Positions 20,406 through 30,577 of a stretch of DNA of 64,000 bases are shown here, piece after piece. The first letter of the stretch is position 1. Each line of letters begins with the position of its first letter. Source of the stretch: Prorocentrum cordatum (taxonomy: Eukaryota; Sar; Dinophyceae; Prorocentrales; Prorocentraceae). The notes under the pieces are model-generated. The model was given only the letters and a program-made list of their open reading frames with translations. It was not told the origin of the DNA and did no database searches. The stretch is from assembly GCA_963575745.1 (NCBI GenBank), contig CAUYUJ010017900.1:130542-194541 (forward strand), written 5' to 3'. The position numbers and the translations under genes were made by a program.

Positions 20406-20624
20406 GCCCAATGGGTGTGTTTACCCCCCTTTAGTCCAACCAGTAGATCATCACATTGCCTGCGTCGTATCGAGTGGCCTCGATGGACAAACACACGTTG
20501 GGGCTAACACGCGTTGCGAGGATCAGCGACGGGACCCTGAGAAAACGACTGGGGATGGAAAGCCGGCCCCTGGTAAATGGTCGGGACTTCTGGGGACCGC
20601 ATAGTGGGCACAGCAATGCAAGCA

Positions 20625-21052
20625 TGTCTGGGGAGGCCACGGCCATCACCTCGCTCAGCCACGGCACCGACTACTGCCCGGCGGCCGGCGAGAACTGCAC
20701 CGCCCTGAGGTGTTGCGCCGAGGCGGGTCTCCAGTGCTACAAGAAGAACTCGGCGTGGGCGAGCTGCCGGACGAACTGCACCAAGAACAAGTCAATGCCT
20801 GGTGACGCCAACAAGGACCCCTGGGACTGTGAGGAGTTCGGCGCCCGCACTCCGGGTCCGGCCGGGCCAGTCGACGAAGATTACGACTGGACCACGGGTG
20901 GCTTACGCGGCCAGGACTGCAGGGTCCACAAGTTCTGCGCCGGCCAGGACGACTACTGTTACCTGAAGAACAAAGAGTGGGGCAGCTGCATGCGGGAGTG
21001 CGACCCTGCAGCGGCAGGCACAAAAGGCTGGAGCTGCGAGAAGCTCTACTGA
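20625..21052 (+). CDS. Cysteine-rich CBM1-like domain protein, terminal exon
   Basis: The frame is open from 20456, but the recognisable domain begins about 20640 and ends at the TGA at 21050-21052. It contains two related modules. The first reads ENCTALRCCAEAGLQCYKKN followed by SAWASCRTNC. The second reads QDCRVHKFCAGQDDYCYLKN followed by KEWGSCMREC. The pattern C-x(4-5)-CC-x(6)-C(Y)-x-KN-x-W-x-x-C-x(3)-C resembles small fungal-type cellulose-binding (CBM1-like) domains that are abundant in dinoflagellate secreted proteins. In the second module the CC pair is reduced to FC. A role in binding thecal cellulose or another glycan is inference. With the signal-anchor exon at 19915, the whole protein would be a small surface or Golgi protein. 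The N-terminal 55 codons of the open frame are probably intron. Confidence 0.65.
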
Positions 21053-21318
21053 GCTCTCCCCGCGGTCCAGCGAGGTGAGCGCTGATCATATACCCGGCCT
21101 CCAAGACGCCGAAATGACCAGCGTGGCTCTGCCAGCGAGCCGAGGCGTTCAAGCCCACCGTGTTGAATCTCGCCTGGTCAGCTCCGTCTCTCACTTGCAG
21201 CGTAGGTAATTAGCTGCGTCTCTGGGCATGCTGCAGAGAAGCCCCCTGCACATGTTCGATCACAGCTTCGCATGAAATTCTCTCGCACCGTCTCCAGTCC
21301 CCCCCGATCGCCCTCCTG

Positions 21319-21384
21319 TCCTCCTCCTCCTCCTCCTTCTACTCCTCCTCCTCCTCCTCCTCCTCCTCCTCCTCCTCCTCCTCG
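21319..21384. repeat. (CTC)n microsatellite
   Basis: CTC triplets with few breaks. Flanking CGTCTCCAGTCCCCCCCGAT occurs on both sides (about 21288 and 21384), so the tract lies between short direct repeats. Confidence 0.9.
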
Positions 21385-21551
21385 TCTCCAGTCCCCCCCG
21401 ATCGCCCTCCTGTCCTCTCCTCCGTTCCAGGTACGCTCCCGGTGCTTGCTGGTCGCCCCCAAAGCGGGATCGCAGCCGCAGAGTTTTCCAGCAGGCTGCG
21501 GTGGAGCGCGAGACGCTGCAACTCCCAACGGATGTTGCAAGATTGGATTCT

Positions 21552-21700
21552 TCCTCCTTCTCTTCCTCCTCCTCCCACTCTTCTTCCTCCACCTCCTCCT
21601 CCTCCTCCTCCTCCTCCTCCTCCTCCTCCTCCCCCTCCTCCTCCTCCTCCTCCTCCTCCTCCTCCTCCTCCTCCTCCTCCCTCCTCCTTCCCCTCGTCCA
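21552..21700. repeat. (CTC)n microsatellite
   Basis: About 150 bp of CTC/CCT triplets with TTC interruptions at the start. Confidence 0.95.
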
Positions 21701-21897
21701 AGAAAGCAGAGTGCCTGAGGCCGCCTGCGTGCTCTCGCCCTCCCGAGTCTCGGCACTTTGGGCCTCCTCCCCTCGCCTCTGCCTCCGCGGGCGCCCTCCT
21801 CCTTCCCAACCCGCACGTGCGTGTGGTCGCCGGGCGCGACGCGCCGTACAGCTGCGCTTGCGCCCGCCAGGGCCGCCGACAGAGTATGCGTGTGTTC

Positions 21898-22114
21898 AGG
21901 CCTCCCGAGTGGGGCCCGAGCAGGCGGGGTCGGAGGATGGCGCCGCATCGCCGATGCATCGCCGATGTGGCTCGAAGTGGGGCCCGGTTTTCTCCACGCC
22001 GACGGCGCCGAGGCATCGCCGGCGTCGCCGATGCATAGCCGATGCACCCGCGATGCATCGCCGATGCGGTGCGATCCTTCGACCCCATCTACTCGGACCC
22101 CATCTAGGAGGCCT
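21898..22114. mobile_element. GCATCGCCGATGC palindromic element, copy 1
   Basis: Left AGGCCTCCCGAGTGGGGCCC and right GGACCCCATCTAGGAGGCCT are inverted and the match continues inward for about 60 bp through GGTCGGAGGAT. The interior is packed with GCATCGCCGATGC palindromes and carries GCCCGGTTTTCTCCACGCCG. Other copies are at 30578-30692, 60610-60799 and 61575-61813. Confidence 0.8.
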
Positions 22115-22869
22115 CTATGCCACATTGACCTTAGAGGGCTCGTGGGGTAAGACGTCTACGTTAAGAACCTTGGGAATTGGGGGCTGCTGGCAGATGCTTG
22201 CTATAATAGGATGGCCATACTGAGGCAACGAGTTTGTCCGATTCCTGTGGTAACCATAGTTGCGTTTCTCCAAACTGCGTTTCATATTGAGAGAATGAGT
22301 GCGCATCTCAATTTGCAGAGCAAACGCCGCACGACATTGTTTGTCCTCCATGCTTGTTTTCTCAAAACGAGATCGCTTCGCCGTGATGACGCAATCTAAA
22401 TGCTCAACGTGCGCTCGCCCTCTCGTTTGCAGCAGCAAGCTTTCAGCGGTGCCTGTCGGCTCAGTTCTATCGTCAAGCTCCTGGAATCAATTACAGCACG
22501 GCTCCCGCCCGCGACGGGTCGCCAGACCCAAGCCTCGCTTCTCCTTCTTCGATCGGCAAACAAGCTCCACCCTGCCGCCGAATTCCTCTAGCTCTGGTCG
22601 AACCAAGCTCTACGAGGTACTCCGCTGTTGCCCGAGCCGCCGGGACCCCGGCCTAGACTGGTGTGTGTGTGTGCTTTCTGCTCCCAGAGCCTCTGGCGCT
22701 GCCGGAGACTCGAAGGCGAAGCTCTCGACGAGGCCTCCGCCGAGCAGAGCATTGTTATCGCCCAAGCTGGGCACCTCACCCGAGGTCGAGAATCTTGAAC
22801 GCCGAGCGCTTGAATGACCGTACCGGCGCGCTGTTGGGACAGGACGGCCAACCAACATCATTTGGAGAC
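22115..22869 (+). other. Unassigned stretch with one protein-like open frame
   Basis: The plus-strand frame 22299-22817 has a segment (about 22430-22615) bounded by CTCTCGTTTGCAG, a good acceptor, and CTACGAG followed by GTACTC, a possible donor. It reads peptides such as LSAVPVGSVLSSSSWNQLQH and FSFFDRQTSSTLPP. I do not recognise it, and it may be chance. Confidence 0.25.
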
Positions 22870-23235
22870 CTTCTCCCCTCCCCTCCCCTGCTTCCCCTGC
22901 TCCACTCCCCTGCTCCCTCCCTGGCCTCCCTCCTCTTCCACCTCCTTCACCACATCCTCCCTCTCCTTCCTCTGCTCCATCTTCCCTCCCTGTTCCCCTT
23001 TCTCTCCTCACTCCCCTCCCTCTCTTCCCTCTCGCCCTTTCCTCCCTCTCCCCCCTCTCCCCCCTCTCCTCCCTCTCCCCCGCTCCTCCCTTTCCTCCTT
23101 CCCCCCCCTCCCCTCCCCCCACTCCCCCCCTCTCTCCCCTCTCCCACCTCGCCTCCCCTTCCCCCCTCTCCTCCCTCCTCTCCCCCTCGTTCCGCCTCGT
23201 CCTCGCCCTCCCTCCCCCCCCCCCCCCCCCCCCTG
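22870..23235. repeat. C/T-rich low-complexity tract ending in a C-run
   Basis: About 365 bp of CCCCTCC/CTCCTTCC mixtures with almost no purines, closing with about 17 consecutive C. Confidence 0.95.
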
Positions 23236-23304
23236 AGCCGCCTCGGGGTGCCCCTGCGCGGGGGCGTCGCGGGCGGGCGCCGCAGGAGAGCAAGAGCAAG
23301 GGCA

Positions 23305-23560
23305 AGAAGAAGAAGAAGGAGGTCAAGAAGGAGGAGGAGGAGGCCCGCCCTCCAGCGAGGAGGAGGAGGAGGAGGAGGAGGAGGAGGAGGAGGAGGAGGA
23401 GGAGGATGAGGAGGATGGAGGAGGATGGAGGAGGATGGAGGAGGATGGAGGGAGGGAGGGAGGGAGGGAGGGAGGAGGGAGGGAGGGAGGGAGGAGGAGG
23501 AGGAGGAGGAGGAGGAGGAGGAGGAGGAGGGAGGAGGGAGGAGGAGGAGGAGGAGGCCCG
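23305..23560. repeat. GA-rich tract: (GAG)n, GGAGGAT and GGGA units
   Basis: Successive blocks of AAGAAG, GAGGAG, GGATGGAGGA and GGGAGGGA. It follows the C/T-rich tract with only 70 bp between, so purine-strand polarity flips here. Confidence 0.95.
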
Positions 23561-23690
23561 CCCTCGGGCTCGCGCCCCCTGGGTCGGGGCAGAGGGGGCG
23601 GCGTGCGACGCCTCCCCATCTCCGCGGCTGCTCGCGGTGGGCGACCCCTCGCCGCCCGGGGTGGGCTCTGGTGCGGGCCCCAGGGGCTTC

Positions 23691-24108
23691 TTGGTAGTCC
23701 CCAAACCCAGACCCCCTCGAGTTATGAAAAAATCACGACGGGAGGTTTTTTAATGATTTTTGGCCTTTGGGGGCCCTTACCGGCCCTCGGGACCGTCGAA
23801 AAACGACTCAGGACGAAAACACGGTCCCGGCGAATAGGTCCGGACCTCTGGGGGTCGCGTCATGAAAAAATCATGACGTCGGGGGTCTGGGAACGTGGTG
23901 GTGACAACACCTGGCGGTGAGTCTCGGGCGATTTGGTGTCACCACCCGGTTTGGGGACTCGTGCGGTTTTCCGAGGATGTCCCGAACATTGGGGGGTCCA
24001 GGAGTCACAGAACCCGGTGGTGACCCGTGTCCCCAAACCCAGCGGTGACCTTTCTGGGGGATTCCAGGTCGCCACCTGGTATCTCACCACCCGGTTTGGG
24101 GGTTCTCA
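23691..24108. mobile_element. CCCAAACC-GGTGGTGAC TIR element with a nested insertion
   Basis: The left border TTGGTAGTCCCCAAACCC and the right border CCACCCGGTTTGGGGGTTCT are inverted. The interior GGTGTCACCACCCGGTTTGG and TTTTCCGAGGATGTCC is shared, in reverse, with 33091-33322. A second element at about 23709-23888 (ends AGACCCCC and GGGGGTCT) interrupts the left end. A third copy is at 63320-63535. Confidence 0.75.
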
Positions 24109-24962
24109 AGCTTCTGTGGGCCTGCGCTCGACCCCCGCGTCGGGGCACGCGGCGTGTGGAGCCGAGGTCGCCTCCCAGAGTCGAAGCTCAGACGGCCTCC
24201 CCTCCGCCCTCCCTCCCTGCCACGGCGTCGGAATGGTCAGGGAGGGCGTCGACCTGGCGGGCGGAGGCTACGGGCGGATGGGCGTCGCAAGCAAACGGGG
24301 TCGTCTGCGCCGACATTCGCGCGCAAGCGGCCCGCGTCAGGTCGCGCGTAAGCGCCGTCGTTCTTCACGCAGTGTGTTGCGCTGGCGGCCCGCATAAGCC
24401 ACCGCGTAGCGTCGCTATGCCATCTCGCGTAAGACCCGTCTCTTTTCGCAGCTCATGTGCCTTTTGCCCACCTGTCGCTCTCGGCGAACGTCGGCTTGAC
24501 GCCTTCGTGCGCTGTCGTAGCTGATGGTAAGGCTTAGGGTTGCGCACAGGCAGCCCCCCCCTCCCCGGCTGGTCTCAACAAGCCCCCCGAGTAGTCAGAG
24601 GAGGTCTCAACACCCGGAATCGAAGGTCTGGTGGCCTGTCAGGGCCCTGGAAGCCAGGCCATTGCAACCCAGGACTGTGGCAGAGCCAGCGACAGGAGGC
24701 GTAGGAAGGAGGATATCTCCATCCACGCTTGCAGCTTCCTCTTGCGAGCCGACGTCTTGGTTTATCAAATATCCAGTTCTTCGGGGCCTCGAGCTTCCGA
24801 TGGCCCCCCCCCCCCAGATCGACAGCGGACAGACGAGGGAGCACAGAGGGGCAGACGGACCAGACATGGGGGGACGGGAAAGTTTGCAGACGGGGGAGGG
24901 GAAGCGGGGGTGAAGAACGGAGGACACCACACCACCAGGGCGAGGAAAGGCACAGGGAAGAA
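24109..24962. other. Unassigned GC-rich stretch
   Basis: Several Arg/Pro/Ala-rich frames on both strands, none with a motif. I see no RNA gene, tandem repeat or TIR here. Confidence 0.5.
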
Positions 24963-25208
24963 ATGAGGAGGAGGAGGAGGAGGAGGAGGAGGAGGAAGGA
25001 GGAGGAGGAGGAGAGGAGGGAGGAGGAGGAGGAGGAGGAGAGGAGAGGAGGAGGAGGAGGAGGAGGAGGAGGTGGGGAGGAGGAGTAGGAGGAGGAGGAG
25101 GAGGAGGAGAGGAGGAGGAGGAGGAGGAGGGGGAGGAGGGGGGGGGAGGGAGGAGGAGGAGGAGGAGGAGGAGGAGGAGGAGGAGGGAGGAGGAGGTAGG
25201 AGGAAGAA
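24963..25208. repeat. (GAG)n microsatellite
   Basis: About 245 bp of GAG/GGA triplets with scattered G-runs. Confidence 0.95.
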
Positions 25209-25424
25209 GAAGAAACATAAGAAGAAACATAATAATAATAATAATAATACTAATAATATAATACTAATAAGAATAATATAAGCATAATAATAACAAGAAT
25301 AAGAAGAATAACCATAATAACAATAATACTAAGAATAATAATAATAAGAATAAGAATAATAATATTAATAATAAAAGTAATAAGAATAATAATAATACTA
25401 ATAATAATAATCATAAGAATAAGA
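25209..25424. repeat. AAT/AAG-rich triplet tract
   Basis: Mixed AATAAT, AATAAG, ATACTAATA units, a local AT-rich island between two GAG tracts. Triplet phase is largely kept, so the GAG tracts and this tract may be one array that changed its unit by mutation. Confidence 0.9.
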
Positions 25425-25492
25425 AGAGGAGGAGGAGGAGGAGGAGGAGGAGGAGGAGGAGGAGGAGGAGGAGGAGGAGGAGGAGGAGGTTC
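25425..25492. repeat. (GGA)n microsatellite
   Basis: About 68 bp of nearly pure GGA triplets. The following 25493-25780 is C-run-rich and holds no gene. Confidence 0.95.
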
Positions 25493-25780
25493 ATCAGCGA
25501 TTTCCCCCCCCGATGGAAATCCTTCGGGTGGCCCGCAGACCGCCCCCCCAGAGGCCATCCCGGCAGGCCTCGACAGGCCCCCCCGCCCCCCTCCGCTACG
25601 GTACGGCTCCGTGCTGCGCGCGGGCAGCCCCCCCCCCCCCAGGCAGCCCCTGCGGGCCCCAACGGGCCCCCCGCCTCCCACGCACGGGAAGGCTCCGGGC
25701 GGCGCGCGCACGGCCCCCCTCCCAGGCGTGCTGTCCCGGCTGGCCTCCGCGGGCCCCCCGACGCCCACCGATGGATTTGA

Positions 25781-25901
25781 CATCGCTCGGACGTGTGCAT
25801 TTGTCTTTCGGCGAGGACCATCGAGGAGCATCCTTGATCATTTGGCGAAAAAACCACACACGAAACCGAAAAAAGCACAGGGAATGGACGTCCGAGCGAT
25901 G
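25781..25901. mobile_element. MITE, CATCGCTCGGACGT family, intact copy
   Basis: 121 bp with ends CATCGCTCGGACGTGTGCAT and AATGGACGTCCGAGCGATG. The body CGGCGAGGACCATCGAGGAG and GATCATTTGGCGAAAAAACC matches 6132-6255 closely. No clear target duplication is visible. From 25990 to 26100 the flank repeats GATCCCAACCG several times. Confidence 0.8.
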
Positions 25902-26226
25902 GCCAGTGGAAGGCTTCGGGCTCCGGCTTGCGCAGAGGCGGCCCCCCCATGCAGCCCCGGCTGGCCTCAACGGGTCTTCCGCCCCTCTCCGACGGCGATG
26001 GGTTCAGATCCCAACCGGACGCGTGAGATCCCAACCGGACGGTTCAGATCCCAACCGTCTAAAACACCAGGCACGGTCAGATCCCAACCGAGGAGGAAGC
26101 GAATAAAGAAAACAGATTGAAACATTGCCATACCTGTTCATTGCTATCTGAAATTGCGATGGGCACCTTACAGGAGCAGATTTACGCCTGAGTTATTGCG
26201 GTTGGGATCTTGCGCGTCTTTTGCTG

Positions 26227-26288
26227 AATTGTAGTAGTGGTAGAAGTAGTAGTGGTAGTACTAGTAGTAGTAGTAGTAGTAACAGTAC

Positions 26289-26334
<46 letters not shown>

Positions 26335-26339
26335 CGTAA

Positions 26340-26402
<63 letters not shown>

Positions 26403-26435
26403 CAGTAGTAGTAGTAGTAGTAGTAGTAGTAGTTC

Positions 26436-26467
<32 letters not shown>

Positions 26468-26469
26468 TC

Positions 26470-26524
<55 letters not shown>

Positions 26525-26526
26525 TC

Positions 26527-26560
<34 letters not shown>

Positions 26561-26605
26561 TAGTAGTTAGTAGTAGTAGTAGTAGTAGTAGTAGTAGATA
26601 GTAGT
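26227..26605. repeat. (TAG)n microsatellite
   Basis: About 380 bp of TAG triplets with rare changes (TCG, CAG, GGT), running into the assembly gap. The true length is unknown. Confidence 0.97.
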
Positions 26606-26705
26606 NNNNNNNNNNNNNNNNNNNNNNNNNNNNNNNNNNNNNNNNNNNNNNNNNNNNNNNNNNNNNNNNNNNNNNNNNNNNNNNNNNNNNNNNNNNNNNN
26701 NNNNN
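26606..26705. other. Assembly gap, 100 N
   Basis: Exactly 100 undetermined bases immediately after the TAG tract, so the gap probably reflects failure to span the repeat and its size is nominal. Confidence 0.99.
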
Positions 26706-27198
26706 AGGGGGTTCTAAAGACTTGGCAGAGTTAACGACGGGAGGTCTTCGGCAGCTGTAGGCCGCTGGGGCCGTCCAGAACCACTCGGGATGAAAGTCCG
26801 GTCTTGGGGACATGGCTGAGATCTTTGGAGCTTGGCTGCCTCCATACGCCCGTCTGGAAACGCAGCACGTACCGTGTTCAAGGCGTCCGTGTTGACACGT
26901 TGCGTGTTGGCTCCACGTGCTGGCCCACGTTTTGGCGAACGTTCTGCGCCAGGCGTGCGTGCTCAAGCTACGCGCTGAGCTCCGTAACCATACGCTTCGT
27001 ACTGCGTGTTGCGTATCGGGGCAGCGAAGCTCTGGAGGCCCACGCTGCGAAACAGAGCACAGCGCCGGAGAGGTCCGGGGGGACGCTCTCGGCGAAGCGC
27101 CGCTGCTGCAGAGCATTTCGGGGCGAGAAGACCCCAGGGAGCCGGCGGAGGCTCCCGAACGCGCTCCTGGTCTGGAGGGCCGCGCGTGCGTGCAGCCG

Positions 27199-27332
27199 CT
27201 CCTCCTCCTCCTCCTCCTCCTCCTCCTCCTCCTCCTCCTCCTCGTCCTCCTCCTCCTCTCCCTCCTCGTCCTCCTCCTCCTTTTCCTCCTCCTCCTCCTC
27301 CTCGTCGTCCTCCTCCTCCTCCTCCTCCAGCC
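27199..27332. repeat. (CTC)n microsatellite
   Basis: CTC triplets with CGT interruptions. Flanking 26706-27198 shows no gene; it contains a CGACGGGAGGTCTTCGG segment shared with 23745, 47490 and 52150. Confidence 0.93.
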
Positions 27333-27342
27333 CTGGGGTGGT

Positions 27343-27470
27343 CCACAGGGGACTGATGGTCCGTTTTCGGCTCTCGAGAGGGCGCCGCGGCCGTCATTTG
27401 CCAGGCTTGCGCCCGCCAGGTTTTGGGGCCCGAGGTTGTTTTCACGAAGCCACGCTTTACTAGAGGAGGC
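27343..27470. repeat. Diverged copy of the GGTGGACAGACCTCC-family interior
   Basis: CCGTTTTCGGCTCTCGAGAG and GCGCCGCGGCCGTCATTTG correspond to the interior of 9070-9240. The ends are degraded, so this is an old copy. Confidence 0.45.
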
Positions 27471-27762
27471 CGTGTCCATCCCCGAATCATGTTTGCCGCC
27501 GTCGGGGGCGCCAGATCCAGGGCGTTTGACAACTCGTTTCCCACAGGGCTGGACCTGAGCGGTGTTTTTGGTGAGTTCGTGGGCTGTGTGCGTTTCGACT
27601 TCGTTTTGCGGCAAGGGCGGAAAGCGAAGGACAGCGAGCACAAAGCGAACACGAAAGACACCGTTTAGGTTCAGCCCTGCCGATGACCAAGGGGGGGGGA
27701 TATCACGGCCGGGGCCATCGCATCTCTCCCGACCTCGTGGCCCCCTCCTTCAGGAGCAACAG

Positions 27763-27892
27763 AAGGACGTACACGTACATGAATCCAAGCTGGTTTCGAG
27801 AGTTCGCATTGCGCGATCGTTCGTATCACGCGGCAGGTCTCACGGGTCAAGGGGCCGTGTTCATGTACATAGCTGGGCGCGTACGTCCTTTG
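27763..27892. mobile_element. Short TIR element (AAGGACGTACGCG family), second copy
   Basis: Ends AAGGACGTACACGTACATG and GGGCGCGTACGTCCTT are inverted. The interior (GAGAGTTCGCATTGCGCGAT, GTATCACGCGGCAGGTCTC) matches 537-667. Confidence 0.65.
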
Positions 27893-28110
27893 TGGCCCCC
27901 TCCCCTCGCCCCAATGCCTCCTCTGGCCCCCCCCCTCTGGGCCGCGCACGTGCTCCGTGCCACGCCTTGCGACGCCCGGCCTGGACGCCCCCCCCATGCT
28001 CCACTGCGGAACGCGCGCTTTCCACTGTCCTGGCCGTTCCGGTCTTCGTGGGGGGCTGGAGCGCTGATCAGGATCGCACATCTACACTCAAGCAATGGCG
28101 AAGCGTCCAG

Positions 28111-28282
28111 GCGTGCTACCAAACAGTGTTCTAAGAACCTGTTGTGGTTTCCACGAAGTGTTCTTAGAACATGTCTGGCTGACACTGTCCTGTTGTATCA
28201 CATCGGGTTTATGTTGTAAGATCATTGTTTTGTTCTTAGATCATGTTTGTGCTCTGAGAACATGTCTTGGTAGGGCTATGGG
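28111..28282. mobile_element. TIR element, AGGCNTACCA...TGTTC family, copy 1
   Basis: The left border GCTACCAAACAGTGTTCTAA is matched by GAACATGTCTTGGTAGGGCT on the right. It is followed by GGGACGGTCGGTCCCTACTC, a short hairpin that also follows the copies at 46203-46370 and 62291-62468. Confidence 0.65.
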
Positions 28283-28639
28283 AATCCCGGGACGGTCGGT
28301 CCCTACTCTTTGCCGGTGCCGCACTGGGCCTCGCTACCGTTCCCGATCACGCGAGCTGTGCGTGAAGGGGTCGTGGAGCCGCGCTCGCTTTCCAGGGGGG
28401 AGGGCACTTCCCGCAGTGTCGGCTTCCACCAGACATGCTTGCATGCTAAGGTGGGGGCGTTGGTGAAGGAATGTGTCCAGGAGGCTTCAGACCCTGAAGG
28501 ATTCCTTTCCTGATAAGGGCGGCGGTGATATCCATGGCCAATCCACTGTTAGAGTTCAAGCGGCTTCCAGACCCTTGGTTCGTTATCCAATGGTTCCTTA
28601 TCCAATGCCCTCACCGTCTGGGGATCAGCTACCTCAGGA

Positions 28640-29050
28640 GTGCCCCCTGGCAGGATGCGCGCCCTGCCAGTGGCGGCGGCCAAGAGCGCTGGCAGGCTGC
28701 CCCCTGGAGCGGCGCTGAGCTATGTGCTCCAGTGCGCCCCGCGCGGCTGGCGGCAGGACCCGCTGGTGATTACCTCTGGCATGGCGGTCCAGGCCTACTG
28801 CAGTGCCACCTGGGCCAAGCAGGCCTGGCCTGCAGCGGTCCAAGCTTGCCTGCAGAACGCGGAGCGGCTGCAGCACTGCCACAGGCCCTGGGCTGCGGTG
28901 CGGGACCCGATTGCGGCGCTGGTGCTCACCCTTCAGCGCATAGGTTGGCAGCTGACCGCAGGAGGCGCCCGACTACAGGACGAGCAAGGATGTGAGTTCG
29001 GTGCCCTCACCGTAGGTAATGTTGCTGTGTGCGTCGCCCTCATCAGCTAA
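28640..29050 (+). pseudogene. Possible 3' fragment of a LINE reverse-transcriptase ORF
   Basis: A 136-residue open frame ending in TAA. It reads LQCAPRGWRQDPLVITSG, then WPAAVQACLQNAERLQHC and PWAAVRDPIAALVLTLQRIG followed by WQLTAGG. The order W..V.+P..AL...L..IGW after an Ala-rich helix resembles the C-terminal tail of LINE polyproteins in dinoflagellates as I recall them. No RT or endonuclease motif is present, so it could equally be an exon of an unrelated gene. It is not truncated by a stop within this segment. Confidence 0.35.
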
Positions 29051-29183
29051 GGGACCCTCCTAGGAACCCTCCAGATAAGGTATGCGCGTCGCCCCCAGAG
29101 AGGGGGGGGGGGCGACGCGTGCGCACAGCAGGCCGGGTTGTGTCTGCTCCGTGGCGGGCGCTTGCTGGTCACCCCGCTGGGGC

Positions 29184-29437
29184 TCCGTGGGTCCCGGGAG
29201 CGGCAGGGCCGTTTTTTGTTGTCATCGTTTCCGAGAAAGCGTCTCTTGAGCATGGAAACGAAAACACAGCGGCGACCGGAAGCGGCGACACAAGAAAGGC
29301 GCCCGGATTGGATCCGGGGCCGGAGCTCGTAAACAAACGGCGGCGGAGCTGGACAAAAAAACGGCGTCGGAACCGGCAGCGAAGCGGCAAGACGGAGCCC
29401 GTAAAACACGGCCCTGTCGCTTCCAGGGCCCACTGAG
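29184..29437. mobile_element. GTGGGCCC-family TIR element, copy A, 9-bp TSD
   Basis: Ends TCCGTGGGTCCCGGGAGCGG and CTTCCAGGGCCCACTGAG are inverted. CGCTGGGGC flanks both sides (29175-29183 and 29438-29446). The interior is in the opposite orientation to copy B at 53254-53499. The outer dinucleotides give GT...AG. Confidence 0.85.
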
Positions 29438-29518
29438 CGCTGGGGCAGCGGTGTGCCACAGGATGCGTGTATATGACCTGGCTGGACGCACGCCTCCAAC
29501 GAGGACGCAGTATTAGTA

Positions 29519-29869
29519 ATGGAGGATGACGATTAATAAATGACCGGGGGTCGTGTTCACGCGGCGGCGCCCAGGATGACGATTAGAAAAAAACAGCCGC
29601 GGGCTGGAAGACTATTTTTCAAAATCCTCCTCCTCCAGTCAGAAACTTGGGCAGAAATAGCAGAAAGCTATGTTTTTAATCGTTCCCCCCCCATTTTGTG
29701 TATCAATCGTCATCCCGCATCATGTTTTCTCTGCGCCCCACAGTGGGCGCCCCCCTCCCCCGAGTCCCCGACGTCGTGGTTCTTTTCCTTGCGCGGGCCC
29801 CCGCAGAAATAGCAGGAAACTATTTTCTTAATCGTTCCCCCCATTTTTTTATTAATCGTTATCCCGCAT
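29519..29869. mobile_element. TA-inserting MITE, copy 1, with internal tandem duplication
   Basis: The left end ATGGAGGATGACGATTAATA lies next to TA (29517-29518). The right end CGTTATCCCGCAT lies next to TA (29870-29871). The body (GCGGCGGCGCCCAGGATGAC, AGCCGCGGGCTGGAA) is the reverse of 30035-30229. A direct repeat of about 152 bp (29651-29802 and 29803-29955) duplicates the right end and flank. Confidence 0.75.
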
Positions 29870-29978
29870 TATTAGTATGTTTTCTCTGCGCCCCACAGTG
29901 GGCGCCCCCCTCCCCGGAGCCCCGGCGTCGTGGTTATGTTCCCTGCGCGGGCCCCCGCAGCTCTGGACCCCGAACCGT

Positions 29979-30325
29979 TCAGTCGGGCACGTCCCTCTAC
30001 GGGAGGAAGGTTCAAACACAGTCAAACAAAAATAATGCGGGAAGACGATTAATAAACAAAATGGGGGGGGGGAACGATTTCAAACATAGTGTTCTGCGAT
30101 TTCTGCACAACTTTCTGACGGATTTGAAAAAAATAGTGTTCCAGCCCGCGGCCAGTTTTTTCTAATCGTCATCCTGGGCGCCGCCGCGTGAACACGACCC
30201 CCGGTCATTTATTAATCGTCATCCTCCATTATGGGGACGATCATTCGATGATTTCTGGACATTTTTTGTACCTGTGACTCTGTTTTTCGTCCAAAAGCCG
30301 CCTGCAGGAGAGCATGCCCGACCCA
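29979..30325. mobile_element. Introner-like element, copy 4, hosting a TA-MITE
   Basis: Left CAGTCGGGCACGTCCCTCTA and right CCTGCAGGAGAGCATGCCCG are the family termini. TTCAAACACAGTCAAACAAA and GGGGACGATC flank the nested element at 30035-30229. With that element removed, the copy is about 150 bp, the normal family length. Confidence 0.8.
30035..30229. mobile_element. TA-inserting MITE, copy 2 (195 bp)
   Basis: Starts ATGCGGGAAGACGATTAATA after TA (30033-30034) and ends TTAATCGTCATCCTCCAT before TA (30230-30231). The ends are inverted repeats. The insertion is inside an introner, so it is younger than that introner. Confidence 0.88.
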
Positions 30326-30577
30326 ACCTTCTTTGGGACTTGACTTCTGGTCCCCAGTTGCTCCTCCGCGGTCCCGAGGCCAGGTGAGGGCCCCCTGAGG
30401 CCGACACCGACTTTAAGCAGGCCTCCCAGCTGTTGTCTACTTTCTAGTAATTTATGTAGATCTTTTTATTATTTTGGTATTTGTTGGTTTTTATCTCTTT
30501 CTATTGATTCTATTTTCCTTTTTATTTTTCCTTTTGATACCCCTTATTGGTTTTTTATTTTTGGTTTGGGTTCCGAG

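Noticed and set aside
26193-27641. 482-codon minus-strand open frame
   Set aside because: It crosses the N gap and is made of TAG/CTC triplet translations (poly-Thr, poly-Leu) joined to GC-rich sequence.
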